Positions 35,336 to 44,103 of a stretch of DNA of 64,000 nt are shown here, in pieces. The position numbers and the translations under genes were made by a program. Under the pieces are notes generated by a model that had not been told where the DNA came from, searched no databases, and saw nothing but the letters and a program-made list of their open reading frames with translations. The stretch covers positions 4,415,001 to 4,479,000 of the forward strand of contig NZ_CP045295.1 of the NCBI RefSeq assembly GCF_009363095.1, in the 5' to 3' direction. The DNA is from Paenibacillus cellulositrophicus. Its GTDB lineage: Bacteria; Bacillota; Bacilli; Paenibacillales; Paenibacillaceae. Every line of letters starts with the position of its first letter. The first letter of the stretch is position 1.

Positions 35336-36409
35336 CTACACTTTATTGCCGCAGCTCGGACAGAACTTCATCGTGCTGCTTAAGCTGCCCCCACACTCTG
35401 TGCAAAATTTTTTCTCCGGCCGCGGCGTACCGCATTCCGGGCAAAATTTCTCGGAGGCCTTGAGCCCGTGTCCGCATTGGGCGCAGGGCTCGGTATCAAC
35501 GGGGGACGCCGGATGGGCAGGAGCGGCTGGCTGGGGCTCCACAGCATCCGCCGAAGGCTTCATCGCTTGATTGAACATTTGCCCCATGGCCATGCCCGCC
35601 CCGAGGCTTGCCCCGGCGCCAGCGAGCCCGCTGTCGGGATTGTTGGCTGCATCGCGAAGCGATTCGGCGGCCTGAAACTTCATGTACTGATCGAGATTGC
35701 CAGCAATGCTCATGGATGATTTCCGGTCGATCATTTTTTCGACTTCTTCTGGTAAGGAGATGTTTTCGATAAAAAATCCGGACAGGGACAGACCCATGCC
35801 ATTGAAAATCGGCTCCAGCTTGGTCCGGAGGGCGGAGCTCAGCTCGTCGTACTGCACCGCAATATCCATGATCGGAATTTTGGCCTCGCCAATCAGGTCG
35901 CTCACACCGGACACGATCACCGACTTGAGATAACCGCCGATTTGATCCGAACCGAATGAGGACTGGGTCCCGAAGATTTCTTTAAGAAACAATGCCGGGT
36001 CTTGCACGCGGAACGCGTAGCTGCCGAATCCCCGCATCCGGATGGCTCCGAATTCGGGATCCCGCATCATGATGGGGTTGGTCGTTCCCCATTTCTGATC
36101 CGTGAAGTTACGCGTGTTTACAAAATACACATCCGCCTTAAACGGTGAATTGAATGCATATTTCCATGACTTTAACGCCGTCAGAACCGGCATGTTCTGC
36201 GTGCTTAAGGTATACGTGCCTGGGCCGAATACATCGGCGATCTGGCCCTCGTTCAGAAAAATCGCGGCCTGCGATTCCCGCACCGTTAGCCTCGCACCCA
36301 TTTTGATCGCTTTGTCGTAGACCGGAAACTGGTGCACGATTTCATTGGTGTTGTCCGTCCATTCAATAACCTCGATAAATTGGCCTTTAATAAAAGAAAA
36401 CAAACCCAT
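35336..36409 (-). CDS. SPFH-domain protein with C-terminal zinc ribbons (YdjI-like)
   Basis: This 357-residue protein has an SPFH (flotillin-like) region at about 30-240. Then come an Ala/Gly/Met-rich linker and a C-terminal cluster of four CxxC motifs (CAQCG, CPECG, CTECG, CPSCG), enough for two zinc ribbons. It resembles Bacillus YdjI, a SigW-controlled membrane-stress protein. GGAGGT lies 7 nt before the ATG. A SigW-type promoter about 40 nt upstream supports that link. It is the first gene of a pair with the YdjG-like protein; in Bacillus the order and partners differ. Confidence 0.87.
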   Translation of the reverse strand: MGLFSFIKGQFIEVIEWTDNTNEIVHQFPVYDKAIKMGARLTVRESQAAIFLNEGQIADVFGPGTYTLSTQNMPVLTALKSWKYAFNSPFKADVYFVNTRNFTDQKWGTTNPIMMRDPEFGAIRMRGFGSYAFRVQDPALFLKEIFGTQSSFGSDQIGGYLKSVIVSGVSDLIGEAKIPIMDIAVQYDELSSALRTKLEPIFNGMGLSLSGFFIENISLPEEVEKMIDRKSSMSIAGNLDQYMKFQAAESLRDAANNPDSGLAGAGASLGAGMAMGQMFNQAMKPSADAVEPQPAAPAHPASPVDTEPCAQCGHGLKASEKFCPECGTPRPEKKFCTECGGSLSSTMKFCPSCGNKV

Positions 36410-36446
36410 CGTTCAACCTCCATCTTTATTCCAGTTATCTCCATTA

Positions 36447-36472
36447 TACGTGATTCCGGTTTGTCCGTCTCA
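36447..36472 (-). promoter_or_regulatory. SigW-type promoter of the SPFH/zinc-ribbon pair
   Basis: On the minus strand, TGAGAC (36472-36467), a 16-nt spacer, and CGTA (36450-36447) match the SigW consensus TGAAAC-N16-CGTA at nine of ten positions. The start codon lies 37 nt after the CGTA. It agrees with the known SigW control of the homologous Bacillus operon. Confidence 0.72.
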
Positions 36473-36561
36473 ACGAATCGGCGAAGGTTCAGCACCATAC
36501 GCCACCATTGGACAAAATAGGTCGGGGATGATAGGGGAAGTTTACACATTCTTATGTCTAA

Positions 36562-36601
36562 TAAAAAGAACGACCTGTATGGCTTCATCCATACAGGTCG
36601 T
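36562..36601 (-). terminator. Terminator of the tyrosine phosphatase gene
   Basis: ACGACCTGTATGG and its exact reverse complement (36570-36582 and 36589-36601) form a 13-bp stem. Read on the minus strand it is followed by TCTTTTTATT. Confidence 0.85.
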
Positions 36602-36636
36602 CTTTATGTTCGCATCCGGAGAACCGGGATAGGCGA

Positions 36637-37779
36637 CTATTCGAGATACATCCGCTTCAGCTTCGCCTGCTCGTCTTTGCTTAGCCCCAAGCCTTTTTCC
36701 AGGAAGCCCTGGATCGAGCCGTATTTCTTGGCCATTTCGTCGAAAGCGGCGTTGATATATTCCGGGCGGACGTCCATTAACGCTTTGATGACTTCAATCG
36801 CATTCTCGTCCGTCAGGTTAAACTGCTTCACCATGGCATCCACAGCCGCCTTGTTGTACGCTTCGCGGTACTTGTTGCTGAGCAGGAAATCCTGCACTAC
36901 GGTTTCTTTCGGAACGCCGAGCGCGAGCAGCATCAATGCCGATCCGAGGCCGGTGCGGTCTTTACCCGCGGTGCAGTGCTGTACGAGCGCCGCGGATGCC
37001 GGATCCAGCATCATATCGAACAATTTCACGTAAGCCGAAGGGGAGTCGACCATGTCGCGGTTGGCGGCGGTCAGCACGTCGCCGGGCTTGCCCATTTTGT
37101 CGAATTCGCCGCTCGCCATGAAGCTCATGATGTCGGTGCCGCTGCCGGATTGGCCGAAGACCGGGTTGCGGACATAGGCAGCGCCGGGAATCGCCGGATC
37201 GGGCTTGGACTTCACTTCATCGTCCGTGCGATAGTCCACGATCGTCTTCAGGCCGCTCTTCTGCAAATAGGCGATGTCGCTTGCCGTCAGGCCGGCGAGT
37301 TCATCCGAGCGGAACAGCTTGCCCCATTTGACCGTTTTGCCTTCCGCCGTTTTGTAGCCGCCGAGATCGCGGAAGTTGGTGGCGCCTTGGAGCGGCAGCA
37401 GGCGCTCGGCGGTTGTGATGACGGCGCCGCTCGCTGCCTTCACTTTAAAGTAAACCCGGCTGCCCGGATTCGGATCCTTCGTTCGCAGTCCGCCAAACGA
37501 GGCGTAGGTCCGGGCGAGCTCTTTCCAGCCGCTGTCCGGACTCTGGCTCCAGTAAACTTTAACCGGTCCCAGATTGGCGGTGGTCTGCCAGTGCAGCGTC
37601 AGCGTACCGTCTTTGGCCCGTTCCACGGCAGCCCCGGTAAAGCTGCCCTGCTTGGCCTTGGCTTGAATGCCGGACGCGGGTGCTTTGCCCGCAGGTGCAG
37701 CTGCGCTGGCCATGGCTGCCGACAGCGGCGCAGCCGAAAGCAGCAGGGCCGTGCCCAGCAGAATCGTTTTTTTCATCAT
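36637..37779 (-). CDS. Secreted tyrosine/dual-specificity phosphatase
   Basis: This 380-residue protein has a typical signal peptide (MMKKTILLGTALLLSAAPLSAAMASAAA), a beta-rich N-terminal domain at about 45-125, and a phosphatase domain with the active-site loop HCTAGKDRTG (Cys269-x5-Arg275). The motif NFRDLGGYKT is typical of the bacterial Y_phosphatase3 family. It should act outside the membrane. GGGGGAGAA lies about 9 nt before the first ATG. It is a single-gene unit with its own terminator. The substrate is unknown, possibly phospholipids or phosphopeptides. Confidence 0.88.
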   Translation of the reverse strand: MMKKTILLGTALLLSAAPLSAAMASAAAPAGKAPASGIQAKAKQGSFTGAAVERAKDGTLTLHWQTTANLGPVKVYWSQSPDSGWKELARTYASFGGLRTKDPNPGSRVYFKVKAASGAVITTAERLLPLQGATNFRDLGGYKTAEGKTVKWGKLFRSDELAGLTASDIAYLQKSGLKTIVDYRTDDEVKSKPDPAIPGAAYVRNPVFGQSGSGTDIMSFMASGEFDKMGKPGDVLTAANRDMVDSPSAYVKLFDMMLDPASAALVQHCTAGKDRTGLGSALMLLALGVPKETVVQDFLLSNKYREAYNKAAVDAMVKQFNLTDENAIEVIKALMDVRPEYINAAFDEMAKKYGSIQGFLEKGLGLSKDEQAKLKRMYLE

Positions 37780-38054
37780 TGTCGTTGTTCTCCCCCTCTG
37801 GTCTTAGAAAAATGCATGTTGTCCTCTTTATGATGGGGGAGAAGTGTTGGCATCATGTTATCCGAGCATCAGCGGAAGGTAAAATTGTGTCAGTATTTAC
37901 ATAATTGACGATAAAGGTGTCAGATTTAAACGAACCATGAGACAGAATGCTGACGGATGTGGGTCAGAGCAGAAGAAATTCGGCATACAGGGAGGGGGTT
38001 CCCGACCAATGTCGAATAGTTACTTGGAAGTAAAAGGAACAGGGGGGGATGGAG

Positions 38055-38408
38055 ATGAAAGTAAAACGGATTGTCACGAACATCAATACGGACGATCTGG
38101 CGGCCGCCCGTACTTTTTATGAGGACGTGCTCGGTTTGGAGAAGTGGATGGACCACGGATGGATCGCCACCTATGGGACCGATGCCCGTATGGATGTTCA
38201 GGTCAGCGTCGCATCGGAAGGGGGCTCGGGTACCCCGGTGCCGGACCTGTCCATTGAAGTGGATGACGTCGACGAGGCTCTGAACCGCATGAAGCAGGCG
38301 GGCTTTCAGATCGAATACGGTCCGGCGGATGAGCCGTGGGGCGTGCGCCGTTTTTATGTACGGGATCCTTTTGGGAAACTGATCAATATCCTGGCCCACA
38401 AGCCGTAA
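38055..38408 (+). CDS. Glyoxalase/VOC-superfamily protein
   Basis: This 117-residue single-module VOC protein has a beta-alpha-beta pattern (TNINTDDLAAARTFYEDVLGLEKW) and a C-terminal RRFYVRDPFGKLINIL. It could be a dioxygenase-like or antibiotic-binding protein. A run of seven G residues directly abuts an ATG at 38049, so the next in-frame ATG at 38055 is the better start. An ABC exporter follows 28 nt later, suggesting a shared resistance role, which is inference. Confidence 0.8.
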   Translation: MKVKRIVTNINTDDLAAARTFYEDVLGLEKWMDHGWIATYGTDARMDVQVSVASEGGSGTPVPDLSIEVDDVDEALNRMKQAGFQIEYGPADEPWGVRRFYVRDPFGKLINILAHKP

Positions 38409-38436
38409 AATAACAACAAGGAAGTGTGATACATCC

Positions 38437-40155
38437 ATGATTCGAAGGTTTTTCGCGTACTACAAGCCGTACAAGGGGCTGTTTATCCTTGATTTCGTGT
38501 GCGCGGTGTTCGCCGGGCTGCTGGAGCTGGCCTTTCCGCTGGCCGTCAGCCATTTTATCGATAACCTGCTGCCCAGCAAGGACTGGGCGATCATCGTCGT
38601 CGCCTGTCTGGCGCTGCTGGCCATTTACGGGCTCAATATGGTGCTGCAGTATATCGTGACCTACTGGGGTCATATGCTGGGCATCAACATTGAAACGGAT
38701 ATGCGTAAAAAGCTGTTCGACCATATCCAGAAGCTCTCGTTCCGTTTCTTCGACAATCATAAAACCGGGCATTTGGTCGGGCGGATCACCAATGATCTGA
38801 ACGACGTCGGCGAGGTGGCCCACCACGGGCCGGAGGATGTCTTTATTGCGGTCATGACGCTGATTGGCTCCTTTGCGCTGATGGCTTCCATTAACATGGA
38901 GCTGGCGCTGCTGACCTTTATCATTATCCCGGTCATGGCCTGGGTGATCATTCACTTCGGGGGACGAATGACCACGACGTACCGGCGGCTGTTCGGGAAC
39001 GTGGGGAATTTCAACGCCCGGATCGAGGACAACGTCGGCGGAATCCGCGTCGTGCAGTCCTTTGCCAATGAGGAGCATGAGAAGAAGCTGTTTGACGTCG
39101 ACAACCAGAACTTCCGCCAGACCAAGCTGATGGCTTATAAGACGATGGCGAAAAGCATGTCGGTCACCTACATGATGATGCGGCTCGTCACCGTATTCGT
39201 CATGCTGTGCGGCGCCTGGTTTTTCCTCAGCGGACGGATCGAGCTGGGCGAGTTCATGGCGTTCCTGCTGCTGTCCAACGTCTTTTTCCGTCCGATCGAA
39301 AAGATCAATGCGGTCATCGAAAGCTACCCGAAAGGCATCGCGGGCTTTCGACGGTATTTGGAAATTATGAATACCGAGCCAGATATTGCGGACGCTCCGG
39401 ATGCAGTGGAATTGGATCGGGTTGTAGGCAATATCCGTTACGAAGGCGTCACTTTCGGTTATGATCCGGCCAAACCGATCCTGAACAACATCGATCTGTC
39501 GATCCGGGCGGGGGAGACCGTCGCGTTCGTCGGTCCTTCCGGAGCGGGGAAAACGACGATCTGCAGCCTGCTGCCGCGCTTCTATGAGCTGGATGGGGGA
39601 CGGATTACGATCGACGGCATCGATATCCGGGACATCAAGCTGGATTCGCTGCGGCGGCACATCGGCATCGTGCAGCAGGATGTGTTCCTGTTCTCCGGCA
39701 CGGTGAAGGAAAATATCGCATACGGCAATTTGAATGCCACCGATGAGGAAATTTGGAAGGCGGCGGAACGCGCATCGCTGGCCGAAGTGATCCGCTCCAT
39801 GCCGGAGGGCATGGATACGGTGATCGGCGAGCGGGGTGTGAAGCTGTCGGGCGGACAAAAGCAGCGCTTATCGATCGCCCGGATGTTTCTGAAGAACCCG
39901 CCGATCCTGATTCTGGACGAGGCAACGTCGGCGCTCGACACCGAGACGGAAGCCGCCATTCAGCAGGCGCTGACCGAGCTGTCGCAGGGGCGCACGACAC
40001 TGGTCATCGCTCACCGGCTGACGACGATCCGCAACGCGGACCGCATTATGGTCGTGAATGAACAGGGTATTGCCGAGGAAGGCATGCACCAGGAGCTGAT
40101 TGCCGCTGGCGGCATATACAGCCGGCTGCACATGGCCCAGTCGCAGCATTCGTAA
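38437..40155 (+). CDS. ABC transporter, fused permease and ATPase (exporter half-transporter)
   Basis: This 572-residue protein has six membrane segments in the first 310 or so residues, then an ATPase domain with Walker A GPSGAGKTT (366-374), signature LSGGQKQR (from 470) and Walker B ILILDEATSALD (Asp494, Glu495). This is the layout of homodimeric type IV exporters such as YfiB/MsbA relatives. AAGGAAG precedes the ATG. It is probably cotranscribed with the VOC gene upstream and ends at a shared terminator. The substrate is unknown. Confidence 0.93.
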   Translation: MIRRFFAYYKPYKGLFILDFVCAVFAGLLELAFPLAVSHFIDNLLPSKDWAIIVVACLALLAIYGLNMVLQYIVTYWGHMLGINIETDMRKKLFDHIQKLSFRFFDNHKTGHLVGRITNDLNDVGEVAHHGPEDVFIAVMTLIGSFALMASINMELALLTFIIIPVMAWVIIHFGGRMTTTYRRLFGNVGNFNARIEDNVGGIRVVQSFANEEHEKKLFDVDNQNFRQTKLMAYKTMAKSMSVTYMMMRLVTVFVMLCGAWFFLSGRIELGEFMAFLLLSNVFFRPIEKINAVIESYPKGIAGFRRYLEIMNTEPDIADAPDAVELDRVVGNIRYEGVTFGYDPAKPILNNIDLSIRAGETVAFVGPSGAGKTTICSLLPRFYELDGGRITIDGIDIRDIKLDSLRRHIGIVQQDVFLFSGTVKENIAYGNLNATDEEIWKAAERASLAEVIRSMPEGMDTVIGERGVKLSGGQKQRLSIARMFLKNPPILILDEATSALDTETEAAIQQALTELSQGRTTLVIAHRLTTIRNADRIMVVNEQGIAEEGMHQELIAAGGIYSRLHMAQSQHS

Positions 40156-40227
40156 TATCGGATTGAACCGAATTAGCGAAAGTTTTTCTTGCGATATAAG
40201 GAAGCCAATTCTCCTACTTTTATCATC

Positions 40228-40268
40228 ACAAAGGAGCTCCACGATCCTCGTGGGGCTCCTTTGTATTT
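40228..40268. terminator. Bidirectional terminator between ABC and MarR genes
   Basis: ACAAAGGAGCTCCACG and CGTGGGGCTCCTTTGT form a 16-bp stem (one G-U) with a five-base loop, between convergent genes. Confidence 0.85.
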
Positions 40269-40695
40269 ACTCCTCGTTATGGGCCAAGCTGACTTTGTGC
40301 AGCAGCGAGATCAGCTGATCATATTCTTCCGGGGTCAGATGCAGGGTCAAGATCCGGTTGTGCTCATCCAGGATCTCCTGCAGGTGAGGCTGTACTTCCT
40401 TGCCTTTGGAGGTGGGATACAGCAGCTGGGAACGCCGGTCATCCGGGTCCGGCTTGCGCTCGATATAACCAGACGCCTCCAGCTGTTTAATGGAACGGGC
40501 CGTGGTGGCCTTGTCGAATTTCAACTGCTGGGTCAGCTGTTCCTGCGTAATTCCCGGTCGATGCAGGATGGCCTTCAGGAAGCTGTGCTGTCCGCCGCCG
40601 CCGATGCCGTAAGGAGCCAGTTCCTTGGCGAGCCTTTTCTGGTTCTGGCGATGGATGTACGAGATCAGCTTGCCAATCGGTTCTTTGTTCGGCAT
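40267..40695 (-). CDS. MarR-family transcription regulator
   Basis: This 142-residue winged-helix protein has the MarR core GITQEQLTQQLKFDKATTARSIKQLEASGYIERKPDPDDRRSQ (read in parts). I choose the ATG at 40695, where GAAGGTG lies about 9 nt upstream; the frame is open further upstream but would translate through the operator region. It faces a DHA2 multidrug pump, with two near-identical palindromes between them, a textbook repressor-pump pair. Confidence 0.93.
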   Translation of the reverse strand: MPNKEPIGKLISYIHRQNQKRLAKELAPYGIGGGGQHSFLKAILHRPGITQEQLTQQLKFDKATTARSIKQLEASGYIERKPDPDDRRSQLLYPTSKGKEVQPHLQEILDEHNRILTLHLTPEEYDQLISLLHKVSLAHNEE

Positions 40696-40776
40696 TACAT
40701 CGGCACCTTCTTTCATCATGAAGTGGAGGGACAACGGGAACGATAAACTCAAGTTCAGCAAATATTTTATCTCAAA

Positions 40777-40841
40777 ATGGTTGCAAGCGCAACTAATATA
40801 AGGTACACTGTTACTGCCAATTAGTTGCGCGTGCAACTAAT
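40777..40841. promoter_or_regulatory. Two MarR operators flanking the DHA2 promoter
   Basis: A perfect operator ATTAGTTGC-GCGT-GCAACTAAT occupies 40820-40841. A second, imperfect copy with right arm GCAACTAAT lies at about 40777-40797. Between and overlapping them, TTGCAA (40781-40786), 17 nt and TACACT (40804-40809) form a promoter for the pump. The first copy covers the -35 box and the second lies just after the expected start, so repressor binding would block transcription twice. Confidence 0.8.
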
Positions 40842-40869
40842 AATGATGAACAGGAGCAGGAGGTACCAC

Positions 40870-42330
40870 ATGAGTTCAATACAGCGGACGTACCAAGAGG
40901 ATGCGAATATCCAGAAGAAGCGCTGGATCATCCTCATTGTTCTGAATTTATTTACATTTATGTCCACACTGGACGGAAGCATCGTCAACATCGCCCTGCC
41001 GGTGCTGTCCAAACAGATGGGATTGCCGATCGCCCAGATCGAATGGGTGACGACGGGGTACCTGATGGCGATCTGCGCGGTCATTCTTTTCTTCGGAAAA
41101 TTGGGGGATATCGCAGGCAAGATCCGTATTTTTAAAATCGGCACGATCATTTTCATTATCGGATCGCTGCTGTGCGGGTTCAGTACAACGCTGCCGTTCC
41201 TCATCGTCTCACGGGTCATTCAGGCGCTTGGAGCTTCGATGACGATGGCGAACAGCCAGGGGATTCTGACTGATATTTTCCCGGCGAAGGAGCGTGGGAG
41301 AGCGCTGGGGCTGATCGGCACGTTCGTTTCTCTCGGGAGCATTGCCGGGCCATCCTTAGGCGGCATCATCATTTCATCGCTTGGGTGGGAGTACATTTTC
41401 TGGGTTAACGTACCGATCGGTTTGATCGCGATCATTATGGGGTGGAAGGTGCTGCCGGCGGATTTGATCCGGGTCAAGGCCAAGATCGACGTGCCGGGAA
41501 GCTCGCTGTTCGCGGTATTTATCATCACCTTGTTCGCAGGACTGCTGCTCGGCCAGCAGGCCGGATACGGCAACGTCTGGATTCTGCTCGCTCTTGCCGT
41601 CGCGCTGGTGGCGTTGGTCATCTTCCTTCGCACCGAAGCGGTTCGCAAGGACGCGCTGCTGGATCTGTCGCTGTTTAAAAATCCCCTCTTCTCCATCAGC
41701 ATTCTGTGCGGCTTTCTCGTCTTTACGGCCAATTTCTGCTTCAACATCATCGCGCCGTTTTACGCCCAGAACATGCTGAATTTATCACCGTTTGCCGCCG
41801 GCTTCCTGCTGATGCTCTTCCCGATCTGCATGGTCATCGTGGCGCCGGTGAGCGGCGCTTTATCGGACAAAATCGGCTCGGAGCTTCTCACCTTTGCCGG
41901 CTTGGTCGTGATGGTGATCGCCCAATTCGGCTTGGCCTGGCTGCATGAAGGAAGCCGTCTCGTGCTCGTCGGGCTGTGGATCGCCATGCTCGGCATCGGC
42001 AGCGGCCTGTTCCAGTCGCCGAACAACTCGCTCGTCATGTCCCAAGTGCCGCGCACGCAGCTCGGCTCAGCCGGGAGCGTCAACTCTTTGGTGCGGAACG
42101 TGGGCATGGTCGTCGGCATCACTGTCGCAACGACGATTTTGTTCCACGTCATGAGCCTCCGCGCCGGCCGGCGGGTGACCGGGCTGGTGCCGGGGCATCC
42201 CGACATTTTCTTAAGCGGCATGCACGCCGTGTTCAGCACGTCAGCCTGCATCTGCCTGGTGGCCGCCGCCTTAACGGGCTGGCGCATGTACCGGGCGAAG
42301 GCGGGGAAGCGCCGGGAGGTAAAGGCTTAA
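40870..42330 (+). CDS. MFS multidrug efflux transporter, DHA2 (14-helix) type
   Basis: This 486-residue protein has fourteen membrane segments and DHA2 motifs: STLDGSIVNIALPVL in helix 1 and QIEWVTTGYLMA in helix 2. The start at 40870 follows GCAGGAGGTACC; earlier in-frame ATGs lie in the operator region. It is divergent from the MarR regulator and ends at a strong terminator. Substrates are probably lipophilic drugs or cations, inferred from family. Confidence 0.92.
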   Translation: MSSIQRTYQEDANIQKKRWIILIVLNLFTFMSTLDGSIVNIALPVLSKQMGLPIAQIEWVTTGYLMAICAVILFFGKLGDIAGKIRIFKIGTIIFIIGSLLCGFSTTLPFLIVSRVIQALGASMTMANSQGILTDIFPAKERGRALGLIGTFVSLGSIAGPSLGGIIISSLGWEYIFWVNVPIGLIAIIMGWKVLPADLIRVKAKIDVPGSSLFAVFIITLFAGLLLGQQAGYGNVWILLALAVALVALVIFLRTEAVRKDALLDLSLFKNPLFSISILCGFLVFTANFCFNIIAPFYAQNMLNLSPFAAGFLLMLFPICMVIVAPVSGALSDKIGSELLTFAGLVVMVIAQFGLAWLHEGSRLVLVGLWIAMLGIGSGLFQSPNNSLVMSQVPRTQLGSAGSVNSLVRNVGMVVGITVATTILFHVMSLRAGRRVTGLVPGHPDIFLSGMHAVFSTSACICLVAAALTGWRMYRAKAGKRREVKA

Positions 42331-42361
42331 TTTTTAAGATGAAAAATCCAGTTTAATACTG

Positions 42362-42397
42362 AAAACAACCGTCCGAAAAAGGACGGTTGTTTTTTTA
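42362..42397 (+). terminator. Terminator after the DHA2 pump
   Basis: AAACAACCGTCC (42363-42374) and GGACGGTTGTTT (42381-42392) form a perfect 12-bp stem followed by a T run. Confidence 0.9.
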
Positions 42398-42474
42398 GGT
42401 ATAAGAAAGTATTAACTTCGGAGATTCAAATTCCTTTATAGCGCAACAAAAACTTCAGCAAAATGGGTCCCGCA

Positions 42475-43335
42475 TTACCCCGCGTTAACCTCGGACAGCT
42501 CACCGGATGCTTTTTTAGCCCGGGTGCTTTTTCCAAGCTTGATCCAGATTACAGCCGCGCAGGCCGCCCATATCGCAATGGTAATGACCCCGCTCTCCCC
42601 GGCCACGTAAGACCAGCCCGAAGCTTTATCGAAGAACAGCTGCTCCAGCCAACTCCGCGACAAATTGATGACCATATGAATGAGAACGACCGGCCAGATA
42701 CTGCGGCTGCGCCAGCGGACCCAGCCCATAAATACGGATAACGGAAAGATCATAACAGTAAACAGCACCAGGTTGATCCACACATTCCCGTCCGTATTGT
42801 ATTGGTTTAGATAAAAAGGATAGTGGAAGCAGGCCCACACGGCGGCGGTGATCAGAATGGACTTTCGAATGCCGTAAGCTTCCGTCAGCTTGGGCTGCAG
42901 GTAGCCGCGCCAGCCGATTTCTTCCCCGAAGGAAAAGATCAGCATGCTGATCAGCATCTGAGGAGCCCACGAGCTTTTGGTGATATACAAGGCATATTCG
43001 GAAACGGTGAAGCGGGCGGTGCCTTGGCTCAGGAATTCGGCCGACGGCAGTTGGACGATCCCGAAAGCCCACGCGGCAAGAAACCCGATTCCAATCGGGA
43101 CGATGGACAAGATGGCGGCAAAATACCAGCGGAGACCGCCAAACGTGCCGAGCCCCGATGAACGGAGAGAATCTTTTCTTCCGGATATAAAGATCAGCAT
43201 CAGCAGCACGGTGATCATTGGAGCAAGCTGGCTGATGGCGACGAGATTCATGCTTCCGGACAGATTGGCCAGCAGGGTAAGCAGCAGCACAGTCACACTG
43301 AATGCCGCCGCGGAGCGAATAGATGTTATTTTCAT
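42475..43335 (-). CDS. CPBP-family intramembrane glutamic protease
   Basis: This 286-residue protein has about eight membrane segments and the three Abi/CPBP motifs: FGEEIGWRGYL near residues 137-147, a His in CFHYPFYL, and VVLIHMVIN. These Glu and His residues form the protease site in Rce1-type enzymes. I place the start at 43335, with GAGGAAG about 6 nt upstream, instead of a longer frame from 43389. No bacteriocin cluster is adjacent, so the substrate is unknown. Confidence 0.88.
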   Translation of the reverse strand: MKITSIRSAAAFSVTVLLLTLLANLSGSMNLVAISQLAPMITVLLMLIFISGRKDSLRSSGLGTFGGLRWYFAAILSIVPIGIGFLAAWAFGIVQLPSAEFLSQGTARFTVSEYALYITKSSWAPQMLISMLIFSFGEEIGWRGYLQPKLTEAYGIRKSILITAAVWACFHYPFYLNQYNTDGNVWINLVLFTVMIFPLSVFMGWVRWRSRSIWPVVLIHMVINLSRSWLEQLFFDKASGWSYVAGESGVITIAIWAACAAVIWIKLGKSTRAKKASGELSEVNAG

Positions 43336-43538
43336 GAATAACTTCCTCTCTTGTTGGTTGTTAATGTTATGGTAAGGGGCAATTATCAAGAATTTATAAA
43401 GCTCTGATGATCATTTGCGGCCTTTTCGAAATACGACATGCAGAGGGAAGACCGGGGTATGCTACAATGGGGTTATACGATATGCGATAGGCTCCAAATA
43501 ACGGATCGGCGATCCTGGCATAAGGAGAGGTGACTGGG

Positions 43539-43967
43539 GTGGAACGGGAAGATCAGAACAAAGATGCCAAAGATCAAGACGAAAAGGCCGAAGCGGAAGA
43601 CCGATACCAGAACATGTCCACGCGGTACGGGCTGGTGGAATCGGCTATTGACGATTTTGCGAAGCGGGGCGGGTTTGACGATCTGCCCGGCAAAGGCAAG
43701 CCGCATAAGATCGACGACGGAGATGTGTTCAGCAGCATTTTGAAGAAAAACAATTATCAGCCTCCTTGGGCCGAGCTGCGAAAGGAAATCTCCGCGGATT
43801 TGAAGCGTCTGGCTGACAATCCCCGCTCGGATCACGAGCTTCGGGCCGAACTCGAAGCGGTTAACGACAAAATCAGAACGTATAACCGGATCGTGCCGCA
43901 CCCGATGCTGCAGAAGGGGCTGGTGTCCAGAGCGAATTTGGAGAATGCCTACCCCAAATGGGTTTAA
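43539..43967 (+). CDS. DUF1992 (DnaJ-homolog subfamily C28-like) protein
   Basis: This 142-residue soluble protein has a charged N-terminus (about 1-30) followed by the conserved DUF1992 core ESAIDDFAKRGGFDDLPGKGKP and later NRIVPHPMLQK. The function is unknown. The start is GTG; I prefer 43539, about 11 nt after AAGGAG, over the GTG at 43530, which is only 2 nt after it. It is a single-gene unit. Confidence 0.85.
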   Translation: MEREDQNKDAKDQDEKAEAEDRYQNMSTRYGLVESAIDDFAKRGGFDDLPGKGKPHKIDDGDVFSSILKKNNYQPPWAELRKEISADLKRLADNPRSDHELRAELEAVNDKIRTYNRIVPHPMLQKGLVSRANLENAYPKWV

Positions 43968-43988
43968 TGCTATAAAACGTTCATCCAG

Positions 43989-44076
43989 ATAGAATGAACT
44001 AAAGAAATTGAAGGTTATAGGCCGTGTCGGGCCGTTAAAACAGGAAGTTCAAATGCAAAACTTTAGTTCAATCTAT
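43989..44076. repeat. Spaced 16-bp inverted repeat upstream of an MFS gene
   Basis: ATAGAATGAACTAAAG at 43989-44004 and CTTTAGTTCAATCTAT at 44061-44076 are reverse complements at 15 of 16 positions, separated by 56 nt. The right arm ends 27 nt before the MFS start. It could be a leader hairpin or a looped operator. Confidence 0.55.
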
Positions 44077-44103
44077 CCACTTTATGATTAAGGAGATTTA
44101 TCA

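Noticed and set aside
38383..39858. 491-codon minus-strand frame
   Set aside because: It is antisense to the ABC exporter and rich in His, Asp and Gln, as typical of shadow frames.
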